DNA of 64,000 nt from Debaryomyces hansenii CBS767 (taxonomy: Eukaryota; Ascomycota; Pichiomycetes; Serinales; Debaryomycetaceae): the NCBI RefSeq assembly GCF_000006445.2, contig NC_006048.2, positions 1,116,001-1,180,000 of the forward strand, given 5' to 3'. The position numbers were made by a program, and so were the translations under genes. The stretch's first letter is position 1; every line of letters begins with the position of its first letter. The notes beneath the pieces were generated by a model, which was not told the DNA's origin, ran no database searches, and was given only the letters and a program-made list of their open reading frames with translations. Below are positions 21,783-31,943 of the stretch, in pieces.

Positions 21783-22919
21783 TTAGATAGTGAAAATAAC
21801 AATCTTCCCATCGATACCCGAGGTACTGATTTGGTTGTTACTGTATGTCTTGATACTTGCGATAGTATTCTGGTGGATGGTACTTAAAACTTTACCGGCA
21901 CCTTTTGCACTAGGCTTGTTAACTCTACCTTTCAAGTCTAATTGCTTAAACATGTTAAGTGCATCATGAGATGAAATCTCTTCTTCTTCGTCCTCTGGGA
22001 CGGTTGTGTCCTTGATTAAATCCTTCTGTTTTTCAACCTTGAAAGCCTCTTTCCATCCACTTTCATTTCCTTCAAAAGCAATCAAGTTACAGTTGTGGCC
22101 ACCTACAAGAATTCTGTTTTCGCTTGAGAAGACCAATGACTTGAATGGTAAATAGTTCGTCTTGACATTAAGAATAGCTCTAGGTGGTAAACCTTCACCT
22201 TCTGGATACACAACTGTAAGAGACGAGTCATGAGAAACAAAAGCTAAAGAATTACCAGAAGGATCAAACGAAACATCATGAATCCAGGCACCAGTTTCAT
22301 TGATAAAATCACCACATAACGTTTGGAATGGCAATTTCGAACCCCAAACTGAAGGTTCGGGTTTTTCATCTAATCCCTTAATATAAGTGGAAAATACTCT
22401 CGTATGTCCATCAGTTGAACCACTGGCCAACAAGATGTTATTTGGGTGCCAGTCCAAGCTGGTGATCGTAGATTTCAATGGCTTTTTCAAGTGCTTGGAT
22501 ACCCACCAATCATTTTCCGGCTCGTAGTAACAGACAGCGATAATTCTATCGGATGATCCAACTGCAAACTTGTTACCTAAAGGAGACCATCTACAAACAG
22601 TAGCTGCCCTGCTTATACGTAATAAAACTAACGTAGGCTTGTATTCCTGCTCGGCTTGATCATATTTCCAGACCAACGCATTTCTGTCCTGAGAGCAGGT
22701 CAAAATTTTGGATCCATCTGGAGAAATATCCACAGAAGTGACTGTCTTATCGTGACCCTTCAATGTAGTGATTAATTTTGGCTTGCTTGATGAATTGGAC
22801 GATGTTTGGTAGATCTCGACAGTATTCAGCTTGGTAATTGCCAATATTTGACGATCTGGAGAAAAGACATGGTCCTTAATCGATTCGTGTCCTAATTGGT
22901 AAACTATTGGTGATGACAT
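21783..22919 (-). CDS. ARC40: Arp2/3 complex subunit 1 (ARPC1, WD40 protein)
   Basis: 378 aa from the ATG at 22919; the frame extends two codons further but only from a TTG. It is a WD-repeat propeller: repeat signatures include GHDKTVTSVDISPDGSKILT, SRAATVCRWSPLGNKFAVGS and STITSLDWHPNNILLASGS. A glutamate-rich insert (about 310-317) before the last blade is the ARPC1-specific loop region that contacts activators and actin. With Arc15, also in the window, it belongs to the seven-subunit actin nucleator used at cortical patches. Confidence 0.95.
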   Translation of the reverse strand: MSSPIVYQLGHESIKDHVFSPDRQILAITKLNTVEIYQTSSNSSSKPKLITTLKGHDKTVTSVDISPDGSKILTCSQDRNALVWKYDQAEQEYKPTLVLLRISRAATVCRWSPLGNKFAVGSSDRIIAVCYYEPENDWWVSKHLKKPLKSTITSLDWHPNNILLASGSTDGHTRVFSTYIKGLDEKPEPSVWGSKLPFQTLCGDFINETGAWIHDVSFDPSGNSLAFVSHDSSLTVVYPEGEGLPPRAILNVKTNYLPFKSLVFSSENRILVGGHNCNLIAFEGNESGWKEAFKVEKQKDLIKDTTVPEDEEEEISSHDALNMFKQLDLKGRVNKPSAKGAGKVLSTIHQNTIASIKTYSNNQISTSGIDGKIVIFTI

Positions 22920-23313
22920 TTTCAATTACAGGAGTCAACTCTACTGGAATTATTCGGAGTATTCAATTGAATAAAGAATGATAATTATGAACAAAAAAGC
23001 CCCTTATGATCAATTTGAGGTTACGAATTTCTACGCACGACATCGACTTGCCTATAATACAATTTTAGTATTTAAAACAAAATAATGTTAATAACACATT
23101 ATATATAAGTATATATAATTAAGAAAAGGAAAAGGGAAATCACATCAAATACGTAGAGTAGTGATTTATAAATAATTAAAAAAATTCAACCATTGTACAA
23201 ACTCATGAATCTAAAGATGAAGTAATCACGAAGAACATCATTATCGACTTCTACTTGAGGGATATAATAGTACCATACGGCTCAATCAAATCCTTTCGTA
23301 TTGCTTATACAAT
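22920..23313. promoter_or_regulatory. ARC40 upstream region
   Basis: 394 bp, very AT-rich, with a tataagtatatataattaag stretch near 23103-23122. It holds the ARC40 promoter and the 3' flank of the next minus-strand gene. No ORF or RNA gene seen. Confidence 0.3.
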
Positions 23314-24102
23314 TTAAATCTTATCGTATTGCTTAGCATCTACGAATTTCTTGATTTTAGACCAGTAGTGGAGAACTTTTTCGTTCTCAGTAGAAGAAGT
23401 AACCTTACCATCGACACGCGTGACAATAGATCTAAATAAGTTACCAGTTTCCTTATTGTATAAGATTCTTAACCAGTAAAAAAATAAGAAGGCACTCAAT
23501 TGGTATCCGGAGGTATTTCTAAAGAATAAAGTTCTGAGAAGCAAGTAAACTATCAAAAGCAACTCGTCATACGCTATTAAGGACGCAAGCTGAGCCAGGT
23601 GCTTTGATACGGCTTCGATATTCTTGTGCGCAGACAATTGTAACGTCGAAATCAAAAAGTATGGGATAATCTTGAAAATCGACTTAAACGTAAAACACCA
23701 GATGATAGCCAATATCAAGTACTGGAAATTCTGTTGCGCAATCAACGTGGGAAATGGAGGCAAGTTCTTGATCCCAAACTTATGTGAAAATGTAGCGGTC
23801 AATGCAACCATTGATCCTAACAACGATAATCTGTAGCAAATCGAATTGATGTACCATTTGTTTGGCAAGAGGAAAATCTGGAAAAAAAAAGTAATCACCC
23901 CGAAAACAATCGTGCTTATGTGTCCAGCTGCCCATGCCTTGTACTTTAACTGATTTGACCCTACTTGTTTTCTAACAAGCTTCTTCTTCTTGTGTTCTGG
24001 GGCCACGGTTGTGTTGGTGATTGGCGTGGCCTTGGATGCAGCGTCTGATTTAGCAGCCTCTTGCTCGACCATTTGATTGTTACCATTGGGTACTGTAGAC
24101 AT
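23314..24102 (-). CDS. PER33: Pom33/Per33 (TMEM33) family membrane protein
   Basis: 262 aa. A polar Lys-rich N-terminus (1-55) is followed by several membrane segments: about 60-82, 88-107, 125-150 (NFQYLILAIIWCFTFKSIF) and a hydrophobic helix pair about 175-210. The C-terminus is basic and amphipathic, ending near HYWSKIKKFVDAKQ, as in Pom33/Per33, where it binds membranes. The family shapes ER tubules and nuclear pore distribution. Whether this is closer to POM33 or PER33 cannot be decided here; CTG yeasts often have one gene. The divergent partner, 226 bp away, is DAD3. Confidence 0.85.
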   Translation of the reverse strand: MSTVPNGNNQMVEQEAAKSDAASKATPITNTTVAPEHKKKKLVRKQVGSNQLKYKAWAAGHISTIVFGVITFFFQIFLLPNKWYINSICYRLSLLGSMVALTATFSHKFGIKNLPPFPTLIAQQNFQYLILAIIWCFTFKSIFKIIPYFLISTLQLSAHKNIEAVSKHLAQLASLIAYDELLLIVYLLLRTLFFRNTSGYQLSAFLFFYWLRILYNKETGNLFRSIVTRVDGKVTSSTENEKVLHYWSKIKKFVDAKQYDKI

Positions 24103-24327
24103 AGTAGATATCGATTGGCTTGTTATTTCGCTATCGTTAATACGTATCTTTTGTATTCCACCTAATAATTCGTCGTTGTTCTTTCAATTGCTACCATTCT
24201 GGATTGAAATTTATTGTTTAAAGGCTTGTTTGTTTTACGTAAGCATACACGAACTTTTATATAATCGGGATATAAAATTCAATACAATATCAACAAACCA
24301 ACTTCTTCAGCTGGAGCCACTAGTAGT

Positions 24328-24801
24328 ATGGCTCGTAAGGATATATATGCTACCGACTACACCAAGTCAATGTTGCTTTCGCCGATAGAGGCACAAATTC
24401 TTTCGCAGTACCAACTTTTGGCCGTGCAATTGAACACATTATCAAGTGAGGTCAAACAGCTAAACTCCACCACAAATCAAAATAGCCGCCCGTCGGGCAA
24501 GAGTTCGTCATCGGAGGATGGGGTTGAAGCTACAAATAGCGGATCTGCGGATAAATTATTGGATAATTTGAGAAATTTGGAAATGAAAATCGGGCTTGTG
24601 TATACGCTCTTCAAGGGAGCGGTGTACTCATTATTTTTGCAGTACGAAGAAGACCAGAACTTAAAAAATGACGAAGAGCAGAGGCGCAATGACGATTCGG
24701 ACGAGGAGCCTCAAAACCACCATGAAATCGACGCGATAGAAGGAGAAAACAACGATGACATGGGCGATCGTATGGAACTGCAGGAAAATCACGGTCATTG
24801 A
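24328..24801 (+). CDS. DAD3: DASH/DAM1 complex subunit Dad3
   Basis: 157 aa. Residues 17-112 carry the Dad3 signature: LSPIEAQILSQYQLLAVQLNTL, then LLDNLRNLEMKIGLVYTLFKGAVYSLFLQ. The DASH complex forms rings on kinetochore microtubules and couples chromosomes to shrinking ends. About 45 residues of Asp/Glu/Asn-rich tail follow the conserved core, so the protein is much longer than budding yeast Dad3 (94 aa). A Ser-rich insert (51-75) also separates the two helices. Confidence 0.9.
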   Translation: MARKDIYATDYTKSMLLSPIEAQILSQYQLLAVQLNTLSSEVKQLNSTTNQNSRPSGKSSSSEDGVEATNSGSADKLLDNLRNLEMKIGLVYTLFKGAVYSLFLQYEEDQNLKNDEEQRRNDDSDEEPQNHHEIDAIEGENNDDMGDRMELQENHGH

Positions 24802-25398
24802 TGCCCACACAAGCTCATCCAGACACAACGATATCGACGTATTCAACATGTCTACAAAGAAACAACAATATCCTCAGAGAAACGACTAGCTGCGTACCAT
24901 ATTTTGGTCCAGAATTTAGTTCGCAGCCAGTGCTAACTCGACGCCAAATCTCGTAGATTCAGGCAAATTAAACAGCACATACCTCTGTCGCTGGAACCGT
25001 CTACCTAACGAGGTTATCTTCAGCAGACCATGGTTCGTATGGGAGTATTCCTGATGAGTATTCCTGATGCCAATGGAATTTTTGCAATTCTGCGCTTTGT
25101 CCTAGTAAACATGCAAAATGGTATCAATTTTCATCATAACCTTTAGCATTGACTCTTAATATCACCATACAATATTCTGTTACAGATATTCTCTTGTATC
25201 GTATTTGCTATATAGTATTCAGTATATATGGTGTTAATGAATTGATGATGTATGGAGTCAAATTTCGCGAGATGAGTACCCGAGTCATGCTGTAATAATT
25301 TCCGATATGACTTTAAATGAGCTAATCGAGATGGATTTTTCATTTATCTTCTCTAGGTTTTCAGATTTAAATTGATTCTATCAACACTAAGAAACACA
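24802..25398. promoter_or_regulatory. ADE13 promoter region with TGACTC sites
   Basis: 597 bp. TGACTC occurs at 25150-25155 and in reverse (GAGTCA) at 25282-25287, both within 250 bp of the ADE13 ATG. In budding yeast Bas1 and Gcn4 use TGACTC to control purine genes, so regulation by adenine supply is a fair inference. A perfect 13-bp tandem duplication (GAGTATTCCTGAT) lies at 25043-25068. Confidence 0.5.
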
Positions 25399-26847
25399 AT
25401 GTCAGCTAACGATAAATACTCCACTCCATTATCTTCAAGATATGCGTCGGATGAGATGTCCAAAATCTTTTCGTTGAGGAACAGATTCTCAACCTGGAGA
25501 AAGTTATGGCTCAATTTAGCTATCGCTGAGAAGGAAGTCGGATTAGACATGATTTCAGACAAGGCTATTGAGCAAATGAAGGCACACTTGGAAATCACTG
25601 ATGAAGAAATTGAAGCTGCTTCCAAGGAAGAGGCAATCGTTAGACACGACGTTATGGCCCACGTTCACGTTTTTGGTAAAACTTGTCCAGATGCTGCTGG
25701 GATTATCCATCTAGGTGCTACCTCATGTTTCGTTACAGACAATGCCGATTTGATTTTCTTGAGGGATGCCTACGACGTTTTGATTCCAAAATTGGTCAAT
25801 GTCATTAACAGATTATCTGAATTTGCATTAAAGTATAAGGATTTGCCAGTTTTAGGATGGACTCACTTCCAGCCTGCTCAATTGACAACTGTTGGTAAGA
25901 GAGCTACATTGTGGATTCAAGAGTTGTTATGGGATTTGAGAAACATGGAAAGAGCTAGAAATGATCTCGGGTTGAGAGGAGTTAAAGGTACCACAGGTAC
26001 ACAAGCTTCATTCTTGTCTTTGTTCCACGGTAACCACGACCAAGTTGAACAATTAGATGAAAGAGTTGTTGAATTATTAGGATTCGACCATGTTTATCCA
26101 GTTACTGGTCAAACTTATTCTAGAAAAATTGATATTGATGTTTTATCCCCATTAGCGTCCTTGGGTGCTACTGCGCACAAATTTGCTACTGATATCAGAT
26201 TATTAGCTAACTTGAAGGAAGTTGAAGAACCATTTGAGAAGTCCCAAATTGGGTCTTCTGCTATGGCTTACAAGAGAAACCCAATGAGATGTGAAAGAGT
26301 CTGCTCTTTAGCAAGACACATGGGTGGTTTATTAAATGATGCCATTCAGACCGCCTCCGTTCAATGGTTTGAAAGAACATTAGATGATTCAGCCATTAGA
26401 AGAATCTCCCTTCCATCAGCGTTTTTAACTGCTGACATTTTATTATCCACCATGAATAACATTTCCTCTGGATTAGTCGTCTATCCAAAGGTCATTGAAA
26501 GAAGGATCAATTCCGAATTACCATTCATGGCTACTGAAAATATCATTATGGCCATGGTTGAAAAGGGTGAATCTAGACAAGAATGTCACGAAGAAATCAG
26601 AGTCTTGTCCCACCAAGCCAGTGCTGTCGTTAAGCAAGAAGGTGGTGATAATGACTTAATCCAAAGGGTCAGAGCCACTGAATATTTCAAGCCTATCTGG
26701 AACGAGTTAGATACTTTGTTAGACCCTTCCACTTTCGTTGGTAGAGCTCCTCAACAGACTGAAAAGTTTATTAATAAGGACGTTGCGAATGCTTTAAAAA
26801 ATTACAAGCATTTGGTTAACGATGAATCAGTTTCCTTGAACGTTTAA
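25399..26847 (+). CDS. ADE13: Adenylosuccinate lyase
   Basis: 482 aa from the ATG at 25399, the same length as the budding yeast enzyme; an earlier in-frame start adds nine unlikely residues. The fumarase/aspartase superfamily signature [14 protein letters not shown] is intact, as are the catalytic regions [20 protein letters not shown] and TTGTQASF. It acts twice in purine synthesis: it releases fumarate from SAICAR and from adenylosuccinate. Strong codon bias points to high expression. Upstream TGACTC sites suggest Bas1-type control. Confidence 0.97.
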   Translation: MSANDKYSTPLSSRYASDEMSKIFSLRNRFSTWRKLWLNLAIAEKEVGLDMISDKAIEQMKAHLEITDEEIEAASKEEAIVRHDVMAHVHVFGKTCPDAAGIIHLGATSCFVTDNADLIFLRDAYDVLIPKLVNVINRLSEFALKYKDLPVLGWTHFQPAQLTTVGKRATLWIQELLWDLRNMERARNDLGLRGVKGTTGTQASFLSLFHGNHDQVEQLDERVVELLGFDHVYPVTGQTYSRKIDIDVLSPLASLGATAHKFATDIRLLANLKEVEEPFEKSQIGSSAMAYKRNPMRCERVCSLARHMGGLLNDAIQTASVQWFERTLDDSAIRRISLPSAFLTADILLSTMNNISSGLVVYPKVIERRINSELPFMATENIIMAMVEKGESRQECHEEIRVLSHQASAVVKQEGGDNDLIQRVRATEYFKPIWNELDTLLDPSTFVGRAPQQTEKFINKDVANALKNYKHLVNDESVSLNV

Positions 26848-27202
26848 TACTTTAGCTTTATAAAATTATATTATATATAAATTTGATCAACTGTGCAATT
26901 GGGTATTGTAGAAACATTACGTTAGAAAAATTTTATGTACTAGAATGTTGAGTATTATTACTCCAACTCCTAGCACAAAATTAAAGTGTATAGATTAAAG
27001 CAACACATATATAGCAAATGTGTGAATCAACCACTTCCATAGTCGTCTAATGCCCTGTGAGATATCATGAATAGCCAAATTTTAGAATATTCGAAGGAAT
27101 TCATTTGAATGGTATTTAAAAAATGGGCCAACTAGCATTTTAGAACATGATGTTAATGAGATATCATCATATGTATAATTAAAACACGTATTGTACCTGT
27201 AA

Positions 27203-27224
27203 TCATTCTATTATGATAGAATGA
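27203..27224. repeat. Perfect inverted repeat, 9-bp arms
   Basis: TCATTCTAT at 27203-27211 and ATAGAATGA at 27216-27224 are exact complements, separated by TATG. AT-rich hairpin in an otherwise gene-free region. Confidence 0.8.
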
Positions 27225-27539
27225 CTTTGGTACGTTCTTACATCCAGTTCAGAATGCAATAAGCTCTATACCTGTGAATAAGAAAAAGCCTTTTCAGTAT
27301 TCATGCGTTATAGTCTGTAACTTAGTTTTAAGAAAGCTTATTGCCTAATAATATATCCAAATGGTTCATTGGAAGCCACTAGGGAGATCGATTTATAGTA
27401 ATAAATTAGTAGCAGTTTGTTTGCTGTGGGAGGCAAAATGCAATATTAATCAGGCATAGTTCATGACACTGGTACAAACAAAATGCTCACAGGAATTCTG
27501 GTACTATTTCATTTATTATTGAAACATTCGAAGATGATA

Positions 27540-27590
27540 GTCTAAAATAGATGAAAGTCTAAAATAGAAGCTGGTCTAAGATAGAAGCTA
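27540..27590. repeat. Three-copy 17-bp imperfect tandem repeat
   Basis: Copies begin with GTCTAA at 27540, 27557 and 27574 and share GTCTAA(A/G)ATAGA. It lies about 80-130 bp beyond the stop of the minus-strand gene at 27669. Confidence 0.7.
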
Positions 27591-27668
27591 GCACTGTCAT
27601 TTCAGAACTGGCTATGAAAAAATGCTAGAGATATTCAAACCCAAAGATCAAAATAAATCATGGACGCT

Positions 27669-28835
27669 TCAATTAGAATCGATCATGGTCATTTCAATAT
27701 CAGGATTTTCTTGTATGTCTTTATCACTATTGGATTCCTTTTCATTGTGTTCCTCATCTAACTTGGTCAAGGATAGTAAATTTTTATACAGACCTAAAAT
27801 ATGGTCGAACTTGAAAGTGCAGAAAATGCTTCTGATGGAAGGCGACTGATCAACATCTATGACCCCATTTATGAGATCTCTTTCAAACATACGTTCGTCG
27901 ACATAAAGCGAGCTGTCTTGAATCTTTGGAATCAAAAAGATTTTCATGTCGGATTTGTACCGGGGTCTTGCAACGATTTTTTTGATGAATAAGCTATTTG
28001 GTATATCATTAGGCTTGCCAATGCTGTGGACCATGTCTTCCAAGAAGTCCTCGTCATCTATTAAGGAGTAGTCTCCCGGCCTAGCAGTTTCGAGCTTTAA
28101 TATCACCGAACCTTCGTCGTCGTTAGAAGTGGAACGGGTCACTCTTACCAAAGTATAATCGCTGATACCAAATAGCGAACTGACGGCTGTATCCAAGGAA
28201 TTGAACGTAGGTAAATGAGTGGGCTCCTCACTGATACCCCCATCCTTCTTTCTGCCAAATGTCAGTAATACCTTGTGTGAATAACCGGCCAAATTGACAA
28301 GGTTGTTGTCAATCAACTTCAAGGGCTTCGACGTCATGTTTCGATTTATTATCGCCCCATCTGACGTCACTGTTTCCATTTTCTTGGAAATATCGTCGAA
28401 AACTGCGTGATGATCCTTTAATGCATATACATGTTTTCGATTAGTATGAGGGATGAGCGAGTTGTACAAAGAAAAGATCGACGGAGACATAGTAAGCTTC
28501 ACTCTCATGCCTGCCTCCAAGTACTTGATATGCAACTTAGATGTATTTACGCCCGACGTATTTTCTGTCGAGACGCTTTTTCGAGTTGCCGATTTTCTTC
28601 GTATGGAAATTTGTACCAACTTTTTGTTCGCTAAGTACTTCTTGTCTATTTTGCTTTTGGGGATACTACGCCGTCCACGACTCGTCTCCAACCCCACCCC
28701 AAGACCATCTAAGCTGACAGAAGATCGAGCCAGCGAAGTGGTTCTTCTGTGGTTCGATGTAGACGAAGATGTGGTTTGTTCGTTTGATTCATCGCTCCCG
28801 TCACTATGATTCAATATGTCCGCTATCCCAGCCAT
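27669..28835 (-). CDS. Protein of unknown function, 388 aa
   Basis: 388 aa from the ATG at 28835 (three codons further upstream the frame begins only with TTG). I do not recognise it. Residues 1-95 are polar, Ser- and Arg-rich and probably disordered, with RRTTS and RRKS patches that could be kinase targets. About 98-350 looks folded, with mixed strands and helices: KLHIKYLEAGMRVKLTMSPS, LVNLAGYSHKVLLTFGRK, YTLVRVTR. The C-terminal 35 residues are acidic. No signal peptide or membrane segment is seen. The length and hydrophobic pattern support a real gene. Confidence 0.8.
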   Translation of the reverse strand: MAGIADILNHSDGSDESNEQTTSSSTSNHRRTTSLARSSVSLDGLGVGLETSRGRRSIPKSKIDKKYLANKKLVQISIRRKSATRKSVSTENTSGVNTSKLHIKYLEAGMRVKLTMSPSIFSLYNSLIPHTNRKHVYALKDHHAVFDDISKKMETVTSDGAIINRNMTSKPLKLIDNNLVNLAGYSHKVLLTFGRKKDGGISEEPTHLPTFNSLDTAVSSLFGISDYTLVRVTRSTSNDDEGSVILKLETARPGDYSLIDDEDFLEDMVHSIGKPNDIPNSLFIKKIVARPRYKSDMKIFLIPKIQDSSLYVDERMFERDLINGVIDVDQSPSIRSIFCTFKFDHILGLYKNLLSLTKLDEEHNEKESNSDKDIQENPDIEMTMIDSN

Positions 28836-30508
28836 AACACACAAAATTTATTATTATGCCTCTATAAGTTCTTACTCTATTGCTCTTTGTACAAATTCCT
28901 TTTCCTACAATTATGCCAAATCTAAATTTCATAATTCTGTATGTCTTAAAACTTAAAAGAATTACGACCTGATTGCCGGGTTCATGCACTCTAAAATTAT
29001 TTTACACATTTACGGAATTCCGGTTTTTGCATCACCTGCGTTTCTATGGCCATATAATAGGAATATTTGTTAAATTATGGAAAAAAAAGAAGTATATGAG
29101 GAGTGTATGTGGTGTGCCAAGCTATAATGTCTTTGTTTGGTTAACAATTTTTATGTAGGGAATTGCACTTATGTACGCGAACAAAGTCTAAACTTAAAAC
29201 ATAAAGTTTATTTAGTGAGTCAGCGAAATGTATCAATAGGGGTAACAAAGGATCATGTCACTGCCAGAGAAATAAACGACCGAGATAAAATAAACAATGA
29301 GACATTGAAATGAGCATATTTGAGTCTGAGAGATTCATTGGGTGGGTGGGTGGATATTCAACTACATGACGTCATGCAATTGCAAATAGAGGATAATGTA
29401 TGGCACATTGGTAGGGTGACTGTATAAGTTGAGAAGACACGCCTTATCAGTTGTCAATTGAGGAGTTGGACATATTAACATGCGCTAAAGGCCGTAAGTT
29501 CTAGTATGCCGTGACCAATAGGCTAAATTGTAGGGTAATTTAAGTCCGGTACAGGGCGCGAACTGTACGACTGAACAGCACCTTAGCGGGCGACAGGGTG
29601 TGCAGGAAACGAAGGGTTAGTCGTAATAGACGAAAAATTGTAGCAGGACTGATTACTTGTGTCGTGTCACAAACAAATCTTCTTTATATCTTGAAGGTAT
29701 GATGGCGGTGTAGGGATGTATCAAGCTTAAAGATTTCATCGGTACGTTATTGCTGTTGTTGGTGTTTTTCGTGCTGTCAATTTTACTGTTGTCATGTATA
29801 TAGGGATTCTTACAGATGAATACATATGGATGCTTTTATATTAGTATTAAATATGGTGCTTAATAATAACGTAATCTTGAGACAAAGTTCTGCACTATTC
29901 TCGTTCTTGATGTATAAACTCAATTCAATGAGTGTACTTCCATAGTCCCTTCGATATCAAATGTCCCCCAATTCACATATCCATAGTTAACATGTTTCTT
30001 CGTCAGGTTCGTCATTTTTGACATTTCTAACAACCTCGTATCGAGTTGAGATCATGAAGAGGATATTATTAAACCCAATAATTTAATTAGCATCAGGAGT
30101 TACAACTTATGCGCATCATGCATTAATAAATCTTTGATAGCTGTTTCTAACAAAAACTTATTCTGAAGATAGAACAGGGCATTGGTTTTCATCGAAAAGG
30201 TATAGGTAGATGCGAATGCCCTTTGATTTAGTAGAGGATGCGGTAGGCCTATCTTGTTTGGAGCAGCTAGTGCAACTGATGGAAATGGTATACAGATAAG
30301 TCCCTATTGAAATACTAAGTATTCAGGAAGCATACAATTGCGATGAGGATGGTGAGTTTATTTTAGTATTTGCGAGCAAACTCGGCACAGATAGATGAAC
30401 ATGCTACACTACCACCTGATACTAAGGTATCGTATTTATATCAAACTAAATGCATGTTAACCAATAATTATTTGGTACAATTACATTATCTATTTAAATT
30501 TGGAGTAG
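28836..30508. other. Long gene-free region between the unknown gene and the sensor-like gene
   Basis: 1673 bp. It lies upstream of the minus-strand unknown gene and downstream of the minus-strand sensor gene. It holds a GGGTGGGTGGGTGG run at 29340-29353 and a more GC-rich patch at about 29500-29640. No ORF over about 60 codons or tRNA-like fold was recognised. It may be an extended promoter, a long 5' leader or a non-coding RNA locus. Confidence 0.4.
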
Positions 30509-31432
30509 TTAAAAATTGGACCCTTGGTTGATATTCCTATCCCTCACACCTAATTCGCCATTCAAAAAGTCGTCGTTTCCACCCTTCTCATTTTTACGCC
30601 AGAAGGTCCACGACTTATTCTCCGGCTGGTTATTCCGTTTCTTCATGTAGAAGAACACAAAGGCCGCAATTGCCAATAGAATTGCACCACCGACCCCAAC
30701 CACAACCCCGACTACAATCTTGTTGGTTTGCGATAACCCCGCAGAGTCAGTATCTTTGTTGTTAGAAGACGAAGATGTCGGAGTACTATTGGATTCGATC
30801 ATCGACGTCTGCGTCACCACTACTGTCCTGCCATTGGCTACGGAATGAACGGTGTGTATCACTCCCTCACTATTAGATCCCGACACAGTTTGTCCGTCGG
30901 TTACACTGGAAGTTTTTTGGCTGCTAGTTTGTACTGAAGAGCTCTCCTGTGTTGTTTCCTGAGCCTCGCTACTAGACGATGCAACTTCCGACGATTGGGA
31001 CAGCTCACTGAAGCTGGTCTGTGTTTCCGATGTTTCATTACCTTCCGTCTCACTACTACTAGCATCTGTCAGACTTGCCCTCAGGCTTGATGTTTGAGTA
31101 AAGCTGCTTATGGGGCCACTACTCGATCCCACACTGCTCGACAGTGACACCAGTGTTGAGCTTCCCGGATCTGACCACGAAAACGATTGTGAAGACGACA
31201 TTCCAAATGACGTACTGCTGGATCCATATGAACTAGAAAATGGTATCGAACTAGATGTGCTATTACTACCAAAGTTATTTTCATTTTCATCTCTGTCATC
31301 ATCGTCCTCATCGGCCCTCTTCACTATTGGGTCATAATTAGACAGTACTCCCAAAAAGTTAACTAAACAGTAAATACTTATTATAGAAACAACAATAACT
31401 GTCGCCAACCTGATTCTACTGTTCATCGACAT
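30509..31432 (-). CDS. Mid2/Dfi1-like Ser-rich cell-surface sensor with single membrane span
   Basis: 307 aa. A hydrophobic N-terminal segment (about 8-30) serves as signal or anchor. KR at 38-39, followed by an acidic run, looks like a Kex2 cleavage site. Residues about 55-235 are Ser/Thr-rich, as in O-mannosylated stalks. One membrane span lies at 239-262 with a G-x3-G pair (242, 246), then a basic stop (KKR) and a 45-residue cytoplasmic tail. The layout fits Mid2-type integrity sensors and Candida Dfi1, whose GxxxG span matters for signalling. That orthology is inference. Confidence 0.75.
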   Translation of the reverse strand: MSMNSRIRLATVIVVSIISIYCLVNFLGVLSNYDPIVKRADEDDDDRDENENNFGSNSTSSSIPFSSSYGSSSTSFGMSSSQSFSWSDPGSSTLVSLSSSVGSSSGPISSFTQTSSLRASLTDASSSETEGNETSETQTSFSELSQSSEVASSSSEAQETTQESSSVQTSSQKTSSVTDGQTVSGSNSEGVIHTVHSVANGRTVVVTQTSMIESNSTPTSSSSNNKDTDSAGLSQTNKIVVGVVVGVGGAILLAIAAFVFFYMKKRNNQPENKSWTFWRKNEKGGNDDFLNGELGVRDRNINQGSNF

Positions 31433-31749
31433 GTACCTGCTGTATTATATACCTGTAATACCCTTGTTGGTGTACTTTTTAGTATGTTTCAACTAATTAT
31501 AGATCTATAAAAACCAGAAAATTTTGAAATTCCTCCTCGGGCACGTGATTTTGGGCTGTGAGGACCAAGTCCACTCTAATAATAGGCAAAGCCCGTATCC
31601 TACGAACAATTACAATGCAATATGTGGTAGTATACAAAGAAGTTGGGGTATATAGGTGGTGGTATGGATGTATGAGGTCAGACATTGTCGAATAATAATT
31701 TATATTCGAAATCCATGGAATAATTGGGGTTATCAATAATCCGCTCTCG

Positions 31750-31767
31750 GAATTTTCTAGAATGTTC
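31750..31767 (+). promoter_or_regulatory. Heat shock element, four contiguous units
   Basis: GAAttTTCtaGAAtgTTC: four perfectly spaced, alternating nGAAn units, the preferred form for trimeric Hsf1. It lies about 180 bp before the ATG at 31944. Confidence 0.8.
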
Positions 31768-31828
31768 CGGGTTCCATAAGTAGTAATAATTTAAAGTACG
31801 TAAGGAACAATCGGCTGCAAAATCAAGA

Positions 31829-31841
31829 TTCTGGAACCTTC
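31829..31841 (+). promoter_or_regulatory. Heat shock element, three contiguous units
   Basis: TTCtgGAAccTTC: three perfect alternating units about 105 bp before the ATG at 31944 and about 20 bp before the TATA-like element. Confidence 0.75.
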
Positions 31842-31943
31842 TACTCTTTAAAGCACTATGTATTTAAATAGAAGTGTCAAGGACATCTGGGGGCAAAATA
31901 GTTTTTACAATCATCATACAGATAGATATTAACATAGCATACA

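Larger units (their letters stand above)
26848..27668. other. ADE13 downstream gene-free region with hairpin and tandem repeat
   Basis: 821 bp between convergent genes (ADE13 plus, unknown minus). It holds a perfect 9-bp-arm hairpin at 27203-27224 and a three-copy 17-bp tandem repeat at 27540-27590. No ORF starting with ATG is convincing. Confidence 0.45.
31433..31943 (+). promoter_or_regulatory. Heat-shock-type promoter of the coiled-coil gene (also upstream of the sensor gene)
   Basis: 511 bp between divergent genes. It holds two HSF-type sites (listed separately), a CACGTG at 31542-31547 and a TATTTAAATA element at 31861-31870. The HSEs and TATA-like element are all within 200 bp of the ATG at 31944, so they most likely serve that gene. 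Confidence 0.6.

Noticed and set aside
28453..28809. 118-codon plus-strand ORF opposite the unknown gene at 27669-28835
   Set aside because: Lies wholly inside a longer ORF with better composition and has no family features.
29500..29640. Possible tRNA or snoRNA in the GC-richer patch
   Set aside because: No B-box, cloverleaf, or C/D box pair could be assembled by eye. Left as an open question under the gene-free region.
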